A stretch of 64,000 bases of DNA from Bryobacteraceae bacterium (GTDB lineage Bacteria > Acidobacteriota > Terriglobia > Bryobacterales > Bryobacteraceae): contig CANGYQ010000004.1 of NCBI GenBank assembly GCA_947458745.1, positions 365,321 through 429,320 on the forward strand, written 5' to 3'. The position numbers and the translations under genes were made by a program. Shown piece after piece: positions 17,532 to 26,271 of the stretch. Within the stretch, counting starts at the first letter, position 1. Each line of letters begins with the position of its first letter. The notes below the pieces were generated by a model that saw only the letters and a list, made by a program, of their open reading frames with translations, ran no database searches and was not told the DNA's origin.

Positions 17532-18281
17532 CTACGGCAGCCGGTTGATCAAAGACGCTACATAACCCGCGCCGAATCCGTTGTCGATGTTGACTACCGT
17601 GACGCCGGTGGCGCAGGAATTCAGCATCGATAGCAGCGCCGCCAAACCGTGGAAGTGGGCGCCGTAGCCGACGCTGGTGGGGACACCGATGATGGGCACG
17701 GAGACCAGGCCGCCGATTGCCGTGGGGAGCGTCGCTTCCATGCCGGCCACGGCGCAGATGACGCGGGCGGAGCGCAGGCGGTCGAGATTCGCGAACAGGC
17801 GATGGATGCCGGCCACGCCGACGTCGGTGATGGCGTCCACCTTGTTGCCCATCATCTCGGCGGTGATGCGGCACTCTTCAGCGACCGGCAGATCGGCCGT
17901 ACCGGCGCAGACGACGGCGATGGTGCCTTTGCCCTTCTCTTCACGATCCCGCCAGACGCGGACGATGCGGGACAACGGGAAATGCTCCGCTTCGGGAATG
18001 GCCGCCGTCACAAAGGCCGCCGCTTCCGGTGAGACCCGCGTGGCGAGAACGTTGGCGCTGCGGTCCAGCAGATTCTGAGCGATGCCGGCTATCTGCTCCG
18101 GGGTTTTGCCTTGGCCGAAAATCACTTCCGGCATGCCGACGCGCAGGGCGCGGTGGTGGTCCACTTTGGCAAAGCCCAGATCTTCAAACGGGAGGTGGCG
18201 CATCTTGTCGACCGCTTGATCGATGGAGACGCCGCCGTCTTTTACCTGCTCCAGCAGAGTGCGAATTTGGTTGGAGTCCAT
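17532..18281 (-). CDS. larB: Pyridinium-3,5-biscarboxylic acid mononucleotide synthase LarB
   Basis: LarB carboxylates and hydrolyses nicotinic acid adenine dinucleotide, the first step to the nickel-pincer cofactor of lactate racemase. The 249 residues match the family length. The C-terminal two thirds resemble PurE (AIR carboxylase): AVVCAGTADLPVAEE, DVGVAGIHRL, AGMEATLPTAIGGLV and GVPTSVGYGA. Neither larC, larE nor larA is present in the window, so this is either an isolated pathway gene or one whose partners lie elsewhere. A DUF192 lipoprotein gene lies six bases upstream on the same strand and is probably cotranscribed. Confidence 0.92.
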   Translation of the reverse strand: MDSNQIRTLLEQVKDGGVSIDQAVDKMRHLPFEDLGFAKVDHHRALRVGMPEVIFGQGKTPEQIAGIAQNLLDRSANVLATRVSPEAAAFVTAAIPEAEHFPLSRIVRVWRDREEKGKGTIAVVCAGTADLPVAEECRITAEMMGNKVDAITDVGVAGIHRLFANLDRLRSARVICAVAGMEATLPTAIGGLVSVPIIGVPTSVGYGAHFHGLAALLSMLNSCATGVTVVNIDNGFGAGYVASLINRLP

Positions 18282-18287
18282 ATCTAC

Positions 18288-18740
18288 CTAAAAGTCTACT
18301 TTGACGCCCAGCGTAAGTCCATACCGCGCCGCCAGACCACCGGCCAGTTCCAGCACGTAGCGCGCTTCCTTGGTGCCGCCATAGGAGGGGCATTGATCAG
18401 CGGGTTTCTCACAGCCCGGGGCGCTGGCGACAATCTCCACCACGCGGTGGTCCGCATCCAGCCAGATCAGATCGAGGGCGATCTTGCAGTTGTGCATCCA
18501 GTAAGGGTAACGGCCGGGGCTGGCATGGAAGAACAACATGCCACGGTCTGGTGCCAGCGATTCGCGGTACATCATGCCGCGGGCCATATCTTCGGGCCGG
18601 ATCATCACCTCCACGACGATCTTGCGGTCGTTGGGCAGTGTCACCAGTCTTTCACCGGGTCCAACAGTGGGTTCACTGCCGCAAGCGGACAGAAGCAAAA
18701 CAGCGGGCCAGAAATAGGCGCGAGGATGGAAAGAGAGCAT
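18288..18740 (-). CDS. DUF192 lipoprotein
   Basis: A 150-residue DUF192 protein. The N-terminus has hydrophobic residues ending in LLLSAC, a lipobox, so the mature protein is probably lipid-anchored. The domain shows RPEDMARGMMYRESL, GMLFFH, the family hallmark YWMHNCKIALDLIWLD and AYVLEL-like ARYVLELAGGLA. The family fold is known but its function is not. It heads a two-gene unit with larB and is divergent from mqnP with only 22 bases between starts, so the promoters overlap. Confidence 0.88.
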   Translation of the reverse strand: MLSFHPRAYFWPAVLLLSACGSEPTVGPGERLVTLPNDRKIVVEVMIRPEDMARGMMYRESLAPDRGMLFFHASPGRYPYWMHNCKIALDLIWLDADHRVVEIVASAPGCEKPADQCPSYGGTKEARYVLELAGGLAARYGLTLGVKVDF

Positions 18741-18762
18741 CCTTTAAGATGGTAGTCGATTC

Positions 18763-19641
18763 ATGCTGCAACGGCTTAAACTCACGCTCGACATGATCAA
18801 GTTCGAGCATTCGGTGTTTGCGCTGCCTTTCGCGCTCACCGGCGCTCTGCTGGCGGTGCGGGAAGACGGTTTTGTGACGGCGGGTTTGGCTGTAAAGCTG
18901 GCCTGGATTGTGGTGGCGATGGTGGGCGCGCGGTCGGCGGCGATGGCCTTTAACCGGTTGCTCGACCAGGACATCGACGCCCTCAACCCACGGACGGCGA
19001 CGCGCCATCTGCCAGCGGGTCTGCTGGGTCGCAGCTTTGCCTGGGCGTTTACAGCCGTCAGCGCGGCGATTTTCCTGCTGGCGGCGTGGCAATTGAATGA
19101 GCTCTGTTTGAAGCTGGCTCCGCTGGCGCTCGCGGTGGTGATGGGCTATTCCTACACGAAGCGCTTTACCAGCTTGTCGCACGTGGTTCTTGGATTGGCT
19201 TTGGGCATTGCACCGAGCGCGGCCTGGGTGGCGATCCGAGGCACGGTGGATTGGCGGACTCTGTGGCTGACGGCGGCGGTGATGCTGTGGACGGCCGGGT
19301 TCGACATCATCTATTCCTGCCAGGACACGGAGTTTGACCGGCGCGCAGGCTTGTTCAGTTTGCCTTCGCGTTTAGGTACGGGCCCGGCGCTGATGCTGTC
19401 GCGCGTGATGCATTTGGGGATGCTGCTCTGTCTGGCGGCGCTGGTCCAATCGTTCCAGTTGGGCGGCATTGCGATGGCGGGCGTGGCGCTGGTGGCGGCG
19501 TTGCTAGCTTATGAACAAAGCCTGGTGAAGCCAAATGATTTTAGCCGGGTGAACGCGGCCTTCTTCACCGTGAACGGCTATGTGAGCGTTTTGTTTTTCT
19601 TTTTTTGGGCGGCCGACATTTTGTGGGAGAAAGTCTTTTGA
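18763..19641 (+). CDS. mqnP: UbiA-type prenyltransferase of the futalosine menaquinone pathway
   Basis: A 292-residue membrane prenyltransferase with about nine hydrophobic segments. The first aspartate-rich motif is NRLLDQDID (NxxxDxxxD) and the second DIIYSCQDTEFD, both needed for Mg-diphosphate binding. In isolation it would be called 4-hydroxybenzoate polyprenyltransferase (ubiA); the overlap with mqnE makes the futalosine-pathway enzyme MqnP, which prenylates 1,4-dihydroxy-6-naphthoate, the better call. That assignment rests on context. Its TGA overlaps the TTG start of mqnE, indicating coupled translation. Confidence 0.88.
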   Translation: MLQRLKLTLDMIKFEHSVFALPFALTGALLAVREDGFVTAGLAVKLAWIVVAMVGARSAAMAFNRLLDQDIDALNPRTATRHLPAGLLGRSFAWAFTAVSAAIFLLAAWQLNELCLKLAPLALAVVMGYSYTKRFTSLSHVVLGLALGIAPSAAWVAIRGTVDWRTLWLTAAVMLWTAGFDIIYSCQDTEFDRRAGLFSLPSRLGTGPALMLSRVMHLGMLLCLAALVQSFQLGGIAMAGVALVAALLAYEQSLVKPNDFSRVNAAFFTVNGYVSVLFFFFWAADILWEKVF

Positions 19642-20774
19642 TACCGATTCAGTTTGAAGACCAGACGCTGGTTCCGCTGCTCGATAAGGTGCGCGATGGC
19701 GAACGGCTGTCGTTTGACGATGGCCTCCACTTGTACCGTACCAAGGATCTGCTGGCCGTCGGCTATCTGGCGAACCTGGTGCGGGAGCGGTTGCAAGGCA
19801 ACGTGACTTGGTTTAACGTCAACCGGCACATCAACCCCACTGACGTTTGCGTCGCCTCCTGCCGTCTGTGCGCCTTCGGCAAAGGCGTGCGCGACGCCTC
19901 CGCCTACACGATGACGCACGAAGAAGTGTGGCACCGCGCGGGCATGGGCTGGTCAGAAGCGATCACGGAGTTCCACATTGTGGCGGGGCTGCATCCGACG
20001 TTGACGCTCGATTGGTATTGCGAGATGCTACGTGGCTTAAAGGAGCGCTACCCCAGCGTGCACTTGAAGGCGTTCACCATGGTCGAGATCGGGTATTTTG
20101 CGCAACGGGCCAAGCTGAGCGTGCGTCAGGTACTACAGAAGCTGAAGGACGCAGGCATGGATTCGCTGCCCGGCGGCGGCGCGGAGGTGTTTCATCCGCG
20201 GGTGCGGCGCATTATTTGCGACCACAAGCTGACCGGGGAAGAGTGGATTGAAACCGCGCGGACGGCGCACGAATTGGGCTTGCATTCCAACTGCACCATG
20301 CTCTACGGCCACCTGGAAACCGAAGAAGACCGCGTTGACCACCTGGTTCGCCTGCGCGAGTTGCAGGATGCGACTAAGGGCTTCCAGACGTTTATCCCGC
20401 TGGCGTTCCACCCGGAGAACACGGCGCTGCACCACCTGCCGCGCACGTCCGGCTTTATGGACTTGCGCAACATTGCCGTGTCACGCCTGATGCTCGATAA
20501 CGTTCCGCACATCAAGGCCTACTGGGTGATGATGACGCCGCAGATTGCGCAGATTGCGCAGCGGTTCGGAGCGGATGACTTGGATGGCACCATCATCGAA
20601 GAGCGCATCTATCACGACGCCGGAGCCACCACGGCGCAGGGCATGCGACGGCAGGATCTGCTGCGGCTGATCCGTGAAGCTGGGCGCGATCCGGTGGAGC
20701 GCGACACGCTGTACCGTCCGGTGGAGCGCACGGATGAGCCGCCGCGCCGGGATGCGCTGACGGTGCTGGTTTAA
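19638..20774 (+). CDS. mqnE: Aminofutalosine synthase (radical SAM)
   Basis: MqnE joins a radical derived from S-adenosylmethionine to 3-enolpyruvylbenzoate to give aminofutalosine, an early step in futalosine-dependent menaquinone synthesis. The [4Fe-4S] motif is CVASCRLCAF (CxxxCxxC) near residue 72. ITEFHIVAGLHP, SLPGGGAEVF and NCTMLYGH are typical of the MqnE/MqnC group. The start I favour is TTG 19638, with GGGAGA at 19624-19629, giving 378 residues; the longer open frame would run into mqnP. Other pathway genes (mqnA, B, C, D) are not in this window. Confidence 0.93.
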   Translation: MIPIQFEDQTLVPLLDKVRDGERLSFDDGLHLYRTKDLLAVGYLANLVRERLQGNVTWFNVNRHINPTDVCVASCRLCAFGKGVRDASAYTMTHEEVWHRAGMGWSEAITEFHIVAGLHPTLTLDWYCEMLRGLKERYPSVHLKAFTMVEIGYFAQRAKLSVRQVLQKLKDAGMDSLPGGGAEVFHPRVRRIICDHKLTGEEWIETARTAHELGLHSNCTMLYGHLETEEDRVDHLVRLRELQDATKGFQTFIPLAFHPENTALHHLPRTSGFMDLRNIAVSRLMLDNVPHIKAYWVMMTPQIAQIAQRFGADDLDGTIIEERIYHDAGATTAQGMRRQDLLRLIREAGRDPVERDTLYRPVERTDEPPRRDALTVLV

Positions 20775-20778
20775 GCCG

Positions 20779-22194
20779 ATGCAGTGGCGGGCGCTGGTGA
20801 TCGGTCTGGTGGGGTGCGAGGTGTGGAGTTGGGCGCAGCCTGCTCCGGCTGCGGCCAAGCCTGGGCCCGCGGACGCCAAACCACGTCCCACTGCCACCAA
20901 GCCACGGGCCAAAGCGCCTGCTCCCGTGAAGCCGGCCGTTCCGCCGGTCGCCGAGCAACCGCCTGCTCCGGGTGAGATCCGCGAGTTTCCCGTCGCTTCC
21001 ATCAAGCTGGAAGGCCACAGCAACTACACGCCGGAACAGATTCTGGCGGCCGCACAGTTGAGCCTGGGCGCGATGGCCAACAAGCCAACGTTTGAGGCCG
21101 CGCGTGACCGGCTGCTGGCCACGGGCGCTTTTGACCGCGTCGATTACATCTACTTCACCGCCGCCGATGGCAAGAGTTACGACGCGACCTTCACGGTGGT
21201 CGAAGCGACGCCGCTCTACCCGTACCGTCTGGAAGAATTGCCGGCGGGCGTTGAGGCGTATCTGAAGGCCAAGGACCCGCTGTTTAGCCAGAAGATCCCG
21301 GCCACCAAAGAGAAGGTGGCCATGTGGGCCAAGCTGATCCAGGAGAAGGCGGGCGTGCCGGTAGTGGGCAAGGTGGATGCCGATTCGCCCAACAATCTCT
21401 ATGTAATGTTCCGCCCGGCGGGCAGTGCGCCATCGGTGGCGGAAGTGAAGTTTACCGGACAATCCGTGATCCCATCCGCCGCACTGCGCAATGCCATCAA
21501 CGGCGTGGCGATCGGCACCATCTTCAACGAAACGCGGTTCCGGCAATTGCTGGCCACCACGATCAAGCCACTTTATGAAGAGCGAGGCCGGTTGCGCGTA
21601 ACGTTCCCCAAGGTCACAGTGGAGCGTTCGCGGGAAGTGAACGGGTTGAACGTGATGGTGACCGTGGATGAAGGCGCCAGCTTTACCCTGGGCGACATCC
21701 GGATGCAGGGACGCAATCTCCCGGAGGCGGAATTGATGCGCGCGGCCGACTTCAAGATGGGCGACCTAGCTAACATGACGGCGGTGAACGAAGGCGTCGA
21801 GCGCATGCGCAACGTCTTACGGCGTCTGGGCTATATTGGCGCGGTCGCCACGCCGGACCGGCTGGTGAATGACCAGAACAAGGTAGTGGATCTAGTGATC
21901 GACATCGATCCGGGTGACCAGTTCATGATGCGCGCTCTGAAGGTGGACGGCCTAGACATTGAGAGTGAGCCGGTGATCCGCAAGATGTGGGGCCTGAAAG
22001 AAGGTAAGCCGTTTAACCCGGAGTATCCCGATGTCTTCCTGAACCGCGTGCGGGTGGACCAAGTGTTTGAGGAGCTGGGCGAAGCGCGTTCCGCACTGAC
22101 CATCGACCGGGCGGCCAAGGCGGTGGACGTCACGCTGCTGTTTGGGCGGGCGGCTAAGGCGAAATCGATCCTGAAATCGGAACCGCGCCCGTAG
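20779..22194 (+). CDS. Periplasmic POTRA-repeat protein without a beta-barrel
   Basis: A 471-residue exported protein: signal peptide to about residue 19 (SWAQ), an Ala/Pro/Lys-rich linker (about 20-65), then several POTRA-like modules. IKLEGHSNYTPEQIL and VKFTGQSVIPSAAL are the first strands of two of them, and FTLGDIRMQGRNLPEAEL and MRALKVDGLDIESEPVI of two more. POTRA domains in BamA/Omp85 receive outer-membrane client proteins, but here no barrel follows; the chain ends at LFGRAAKAKSILKSEPRP. It may act in the periplasm with another barrel protein. It lies four bases after mqnE, probably only as an operon passenger. Confidence 0.8.
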   Translation: MQWRALVIGLVGCEVWSWAQPAPAAAKPGPADAKPRPTATKPRAKAPAPVKPAVPPVAEQPPAPGEIREFPVASIKLEGHSNYTPEQILAAAQLSLGAMANKPTFEAARDRLLATGAFDRVDYIYFTAADGKSYDATFTVVEATPLYPYRLEELPAGVEAYLKAKDPLFSQKIPATKEKVAMWAKLIQEKAGVPVVGKVDADSPNNLYVMFRPAGSAPSVAEVKFTGQSVIPSAALRNAINGVAIGTIFNETRFRQLLATTIKPLYEERGRLRVTFPKVTVERSREVNGLNVMVTVDEGASFTLGDIRMQGRNLPEAELMRAADFKMGDLANMTAVNEGVERMRNVLRRLGYIGAVATPDRLVNDQNKVVDLVIDIDPGDQFMMRALKVDGLDIESEPVIRKMWGLKEGKPFNPEYPDVFLNRVRVDQVFEELGEARSALTIDRAAKAVDVTLLFGRAAKAKSILKSEPRP

Positions 22195-22264
22195 GCAAGA
22201 CAGCTTCAAAGTCGGATTATTCTTTCCGATATGCCAGAGGCGGACAGACTGTCCGTCGCTGAGC

Positions 22265-24547
22265 ATGGTGACGCTAATTCAAAGTCTGGCCTCGCGATTC
22301 CGCCTCCCCGTGGCGATCATCGCTGTCTTGGGTTGCGCCATCTCCGGGGCCGTATTCTTTCAACTGGTTGAGTTATCGGCCCAGGCCAACATGGACCTTT
22401 ACCGGCGAGCAGCCTACAACCGGCTGAATGCCATTCAGCGGCTGGCGGAGACGGACTTGGCATTGGTGCGGGGCGTAGCCCAATCGCTGGAACTGGCCCC
22501 GGCCGAGATGGAAGAAACACAGGCTCGCCGTTGGCTTTGTCCCTTTGCCGGTGATTTGCACGATATACGTTTGTTTGGCTATCGGCCGCTTGTGCCGGGC
22601 CCGTCCGGGACGGACAACATCGCGCTGCACAACTGCCGGCCGACCACCGGGGATCAGTTGGTGGTCCTTAAGAGCAGCGCCCGCTGGCAGCAGTTCCTCG
22701 ACCAGTCCGCCGCATCCACGGAACCACTGCTGACACCAGCCTTCCAGCTCCAGATTGAAGGGCAAGACGGGGAGGTCTCGCTGATTATGATGCCCGTGCG
22801 GGTGGATGGGCAATTGCGCGGGCACGCGGTGGCCGCACTGGAGTACACCCGGGTATTGGAACGGGCCATCAACCGATTTGAGAGTTACGGTATTCACGTG
22901 GGGCTGACCGAGTGGACACCGGGCGAGCCGGAGAGGACGCTGGCCTTTCACCAGTCCCGACGCGCCGCGGAACCTGCGCGCCCAATGGAGAGTGTGTCGG
23001 CCGCGGAAAGCGCCGTGGGTTCTGTGACGGCCACCGTGAACGTCGGCGGGCGACGCTGGTTGAGCTACTGTCTGCCGGTTCGCGAAGTGATCCAACCAGA
23101 CGTGAAGGCCGGGGTGGGTCCGCTGTTGTTTGGTTTGCTCGTCACTGGCGTCTTGAACTTCTACCTGCGCGCGGCCCAGCAGCGAAGGAGTCAGTTGGAG
23201 AGTCTGGTGGCGGAACGGACCCAGGAACTGGCCGCGGCTCGGGACCAGGCGGTGAAGGCAAAATCGGTCTTTCTGGCGACGGTCAGCCATGAGGTCCGCA
23301 CGCCTCTGAATGGTGTGGTGGGCTTAACTGATCTGCTGGCCGATACGCCGCTGAATGCGGAGCAGCGCGACTTGGTGGAGAACCTCCGCGGCAGTGCCTC
23401 CAGCCTGATGGTGATCGTGAATGACATTCTCGATCTATCGAAGATGGAGGCCGGAAAGTTCTCGCTGACCGGTGAGCCGTTTCACTTGGCCTCCGTCATC
23501 GAGCAGGCAACGCGACTTTTTGCCGGGCAGGCCAGCTGCAAGGGGCTGGAGTTGAGTTGCGTCATGCCCGGCGAAGTCCGCCTGCACGTGAATGGGGACG
23601 CCGTCCGCCTGGGCCAGATCGTGTCCAATCTGGTGGGCAATGCGGTGAAGTTTACGCATCAGGGTTCAGTTCGCGTCACGGCCGAACTGATGGAGAAGTT
23701 GGCGGACCAAGTGCAGATCCGCATCAGTGTCCGGGATACCGGCATTGGCATCGATCCGGACTCAGCGGGACGGCTGTTTCAACCCTTTGCGCAAGTTGAC
23801 GGTAGTGCCGCGCGCCGGCATGGAGGGACGGGCCTGGGCCTGGCCATCTCACGCGGCCTAGCCCAACTGATGGGGGGCGACGTCGGGTTTGAGAGCCGCC
23901 GGGGGCATGGGTCGCACTTCTGGGTGATGATTCGTCTGCCGCTGGTGAAGGGAGCGGCGGGCAGGCTGGTTGAACCTCCGGTGGCGATCGGGACCGACCC
24001 AGAGGGCGTGGCTTCCTCGCAGGAGGCGATTCTCGAAGCTCAAGGGGGGAAGACACACGCCGCGCCTTCGCGCTTGGGGCAGCCCGCCCACGCGGCGGCA
24101 CAAGTGTTGCTGGTGGAGGACAACCCCATTAACCAGCGGGTGGCCCTGGGTCTCTTGAAGAAGCTGGGCTATCAAGCGCAAGCGGTGGATGGCGGCGAGG
24201 CGGCGGTGGTGGCCGTACGCGATGGGTCTTACGACCTGGTCCTAATGGACTGCCAGATGCCGGAAATGGATGGCTATGAAGCCACCGCCGCCATCCGCGA
24301 TCTACCCGCGCCGGCGTCTCTGACGCCCATCATTGCCTTGACCGCCAATTCGATGCCCGGAGACCGGGAACGTTGCCTGGCCGCGGGGATGGACGACTAT
24401 CTCGCCAAGCCCGTCCAACTGGCGCGGCTGTCGGAGACACTTGAGCGCTGGCAGGGAGAGGCGCGCCTGCCCGAAGGGAACCGCCTTGAGGGTCGCCCCG
24501 GGTGGACTGGGAACTCCGGTGTCGATAATGCTACCGTGGTTAAGTAG
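22265..24547 (+). CDS. Hybrid sensor histidine kinase with receiver domain
   Basis: A 760-residue membrane sensor. Two hydrophobic segments (about 13-35 and 280-305) bracket a periplasmic sensor of unknown family. Then come a HisKA domain (VSHEVRTPLNG, phosphoacceptor His about residue 341), an HATPase domain with N-box NLVGNAVKFT, G1 DTGIGID and G2 GGTGLGLAI, and after a linker a receiver domain (LLVEDNPINQR, phosphorylated Asp about residue 662 in LMDCQMPEMDGYEA). There is no separate response-regulator gene nearby, so output must pass through a phosphotransfer protein elsewhere. Its stop overlaps the GTG of scpA by one base. Confidence 0.93.
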   Translation: MVTLIQSLASRFRLPVAIIAVLGCAISGAVFFQLVELSAQANMDLYRRAAYNRLNAIQRLAETDLALVRGVAQSLELAPAEMEETQARRWLCPFAGDLHDIRLFGYRPLVPGPSGTDNIALHNCRPTTGDQLVVLKSSARWQQFLDQSAASTEPLLTPAFQLQIEGQDGEVSLIMMPVRVDGQLRGHAVAALEYTRVLERAINRFESYGIHVGLTEWTPGEPERTLAFHQSRRAAEPARPMESVSAAESAVGSVTATVNVGGRRWLSYCLPVREVIQPDVKAGVGPLLFGLLVTGVLNFYLRAAQQRRSQLESLVAERTQELAAARDQAVKAKSVFLATVSHEVRTPLNGVVGLTDLLADTPLNAEQRDLVENLRGSASSLMVIVNDILDLSKMEAGKFSLTGEPFHLASVIEQATRLFAGQASCKGLELSCVMPGEVRLHVNGDAVRLGQIVSNLVGNAVKFTHQGSVRVTAELMEKLADQVQIRISVRDTGIGIDPDSAGRLFQPFAQVDGSAARRHGGTGLGLAISRGLAQLMGGDVGFESRRGHGSHFWVMIRLPLVKGAAGRLVEPPVAIGTDPEGVASSQEAILEAQGGKTHAAPSRLGQPAHAAAQVLLVEDNPINQRVALGLLKKLGYQAQAVDGGEAAVVAVRDGSYDLVLMDCQMPEMDGYEATAAIRDLPAPASLTPIIALTANSMPGDRERCLAAGMDDYLAKPVQLARLSETLERWQGEARLPEGNRLEGRPGWTGNSGVDNATVVK

Positions 24548-25341
24548 TGTCGTCCGCTTCTGAAGGGCTGCTGAACTTTCATCTCGAGCATTACGACGGT
24601 CCACTGGACCTGCTGCTCGATCTGATCCGTAAGCAACAGCTCAACATCCACGATATTCCGATCGCCCAGATCACGGCCCAGTATCTGGCGTTTATGGAGC
24701 AAGCTGCGGCTATGGATTTCGAACTCTCGGCAGAGTTCGTCTACATGGCGGCGACGCTGATCCATATCAAGTCGAAGACGCTGCTGCCGCGCGACCCGGA
24801 ACTGGAAAAGATTGCCCCGGAAGAAGATCCGCGGCAGGAACTAGTGGACCGGCTGCTGGAGCATGAGCGGTTTAAGAACGCCGCCGAGATGTTGCAGCAA
24901 AAGCGGATGATCGAGGAAGCCGTCTGGTCCAACCCGCAGATCCAGAAGTTTGTGGATGAGGTGGAGGAGCCGGGGCTACAGGTAACCCTGTTTGACCTGG
25001 TGCAGACGTTTGAGAAGGTGCTGGAACGGATCAAGGCCCGCCCCACCTATTCGGTGGACAAAGAAGAAGTGACGGTGCCGGACATGATCAACCATTTGCG
25101 CGACATGTTCGCCGCCGGAGCCAAGTCCGACAGGGTATCCGCCACGCGCCTGTTTGAGCGTCAACGTAGCCGCCGCGGGATGATCTGCTTATTCCTGGCT
25201 ATTCTGGAACTGGTGAAGCGGCAAGCCCTGGCGCTGGCCCAAAGCGAAGCGTTCGGCGACATTGACCTGAAGCGCGCCGGGGGCTTTGACGCAGCGTTTG
25301 CGGAGTTGTCCGCACCCACAATTGAAGAAGAGTACCGATAG
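24547..25341 (+). CDS. scpA: Segregation and condensation protein A
   Basis: ScpA is the kleisin that, with ScpB, bridges the SMC dimer in the bacterial condensin complex. The 264 residues open with the family signature FHLEHYDGPLDLLLDLIRK and continue with LNIHDIPIAQIT and AATLIHIKSKTLLPR; the C-terminal winged helix has RRGMICLFLAILELVK. The start is GTG at 24547, overlapping the kinase stop by one base. scpB follows six bases later. smc is not in the window. Confidence 0.96.
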   Translation: MSSASEGLLNFHLEHYDGPLDLLLDLIRKQQLNIHDIPIAQITAQYLAFMEQAAAMDFELSAEFVYMAATLIHIKSKTLLPRDPELEKIAPEEDPRQELVDRLLEHERFKNAAEMLQQKRMIEEAVWSNPQIQKFVDEVEEPGLQVTLFDLVQTFEKVLERIKARPTYSVDKEEVTVPDMINHLRDMFAAGAKSDRVSATRLFERQRSRRGMICLFLAILELVKRQALALAQSEAFGDIDLKRAGGFDAAFAELSAPTIEEEYR

Positions 25342-25347
25342 TAACCG

Positions 25348-26271
25348 ATGGAAGATATTGTTGACATTGGCGCGCACCGTGACGCCGCCGGAGAAGCAGC
25401 GCCGGAGCCGGCGGGCACTGAACCCGCCTTTGCGCTGACCGGGGCGTCCGCCACCAACCAGCCACCTGAGATTGACCCGCAGTTGAAGGGCCTGCTGGAG
25501 GCCGTGGTCTACCTGACCGACGAGCCGCTGGCCGCCTCACAGATCGCCCTCGCCGTGGGCCGCCCGCTGAATGAAGTAGAGGCGACACTAGCCGCTCTGG
25601 TGGCCGATTACGCGCAGCCTGATCGTGGCTTGAGCATCCGGGAAGTAGCCGGCGGCTACAAGATGTCCACCAAGGCTGAACATCACGAAGGCGTCCGGGC
25701 CTTCGTCAAGAGCTTGAAGCCCGCCTTTAAGCTCTCACTGGCGGCACTGGAAACGCTGGCCGTCATCGCCTACAAGCAACCCATCACGGGCCCCGAGATC
25801 ATGGAGATCCGCGGCGTGCAAGGTGCGGGCGTGCTGAAAACGCTGCTGGACCGCAAGCTGATCACCACCGCCGGCCGCAAGGCCGTCATCGGCAAGCCAA
25901 TTCTCTACAAGACCACCAAGGACTTTCTGCTCCAGTTCGGCTTGAAGGATCTGGCCGAGCTGCCGACGCTGAAAGAGTTTGAAGAGCTGCGGCGTTTGGC
26001 TTTGTCTGACGAAGAGCCGCTGGGCTCCGGCCCGTCAGAAACTCCCGCTACCGAGGCGGAAGCCGCAGCAGATCAAGCCGTGGCCGATCAGGCAGTGGCG
26101 AAAGCGGCCGAAGCGGCGGCTGAAGCCGAGGCAGTGCCAACAGAGGAAGCTACGCCCGCCGTGCCGGAGTCCGTGGCCGAGGAATCCGCGGCTGCCCCCC
26201 AACCGCAACCCGAATCGCAACCGGAACCCCAGTCACCCGAATCATCACCAGAGTCAGGCAGTACCCCATGA
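25348..26271 (+). CDS. scpB: Segregation and condensation protein B with long acidic tail
   Basis: ScpB binds ScpA in the condensin complex through two winged-helix domains. The core (about residues 45-215) shows GLLEAVVYLTDEPL, SLAALETLAVIAYKQPIT, EIMEIRGVQGAGVLKTLLDR and TTKDFLLQFGLKDLAELP. It is followed by about 85 residues very rich in Ala, Glu, Pro, Gln and Ser, probably disordered; typical ScpB is about 190-220 residues, so this tail is unusual. The last four bases overlap the rluB start (ATGA). A short N-terminal extension of about 40 residues is also present. Confidence 0.95.
   Translation: MEDIVDIGAHRDAAGEAAPEPAGTEPAFALTGASATNQPPEIDPQLKGLLEAVVYLTDEPLAASQIALAVGRPLNEVEATLAALVADYAQPDRGLSIREVAGGYKMSTKAEHHEGVRAFVKSLKPAFKLSLAALETLAVIAYKQPITGPEIMEIRGVQGAGVLKTLLDRKLITTAGRKAVIGKPILYKTTKDFLLQFGLKDLAELPTLKEFEELRRLALSDEEPLGSGPSETPATEAEAAADQAVADQAVAKAAEAAAEAEAVPTEEATPAVPESVAEESAAAPQPQPESQPEPQSPESSPESGSTP

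Noticed and set aside
26035..26220. Gly/Phe-rich minus-strand frame opposite the scpB tail
   Set aside because: It is the antisense shadow of the Ala/Glu/Pro-rich codons in scpB.
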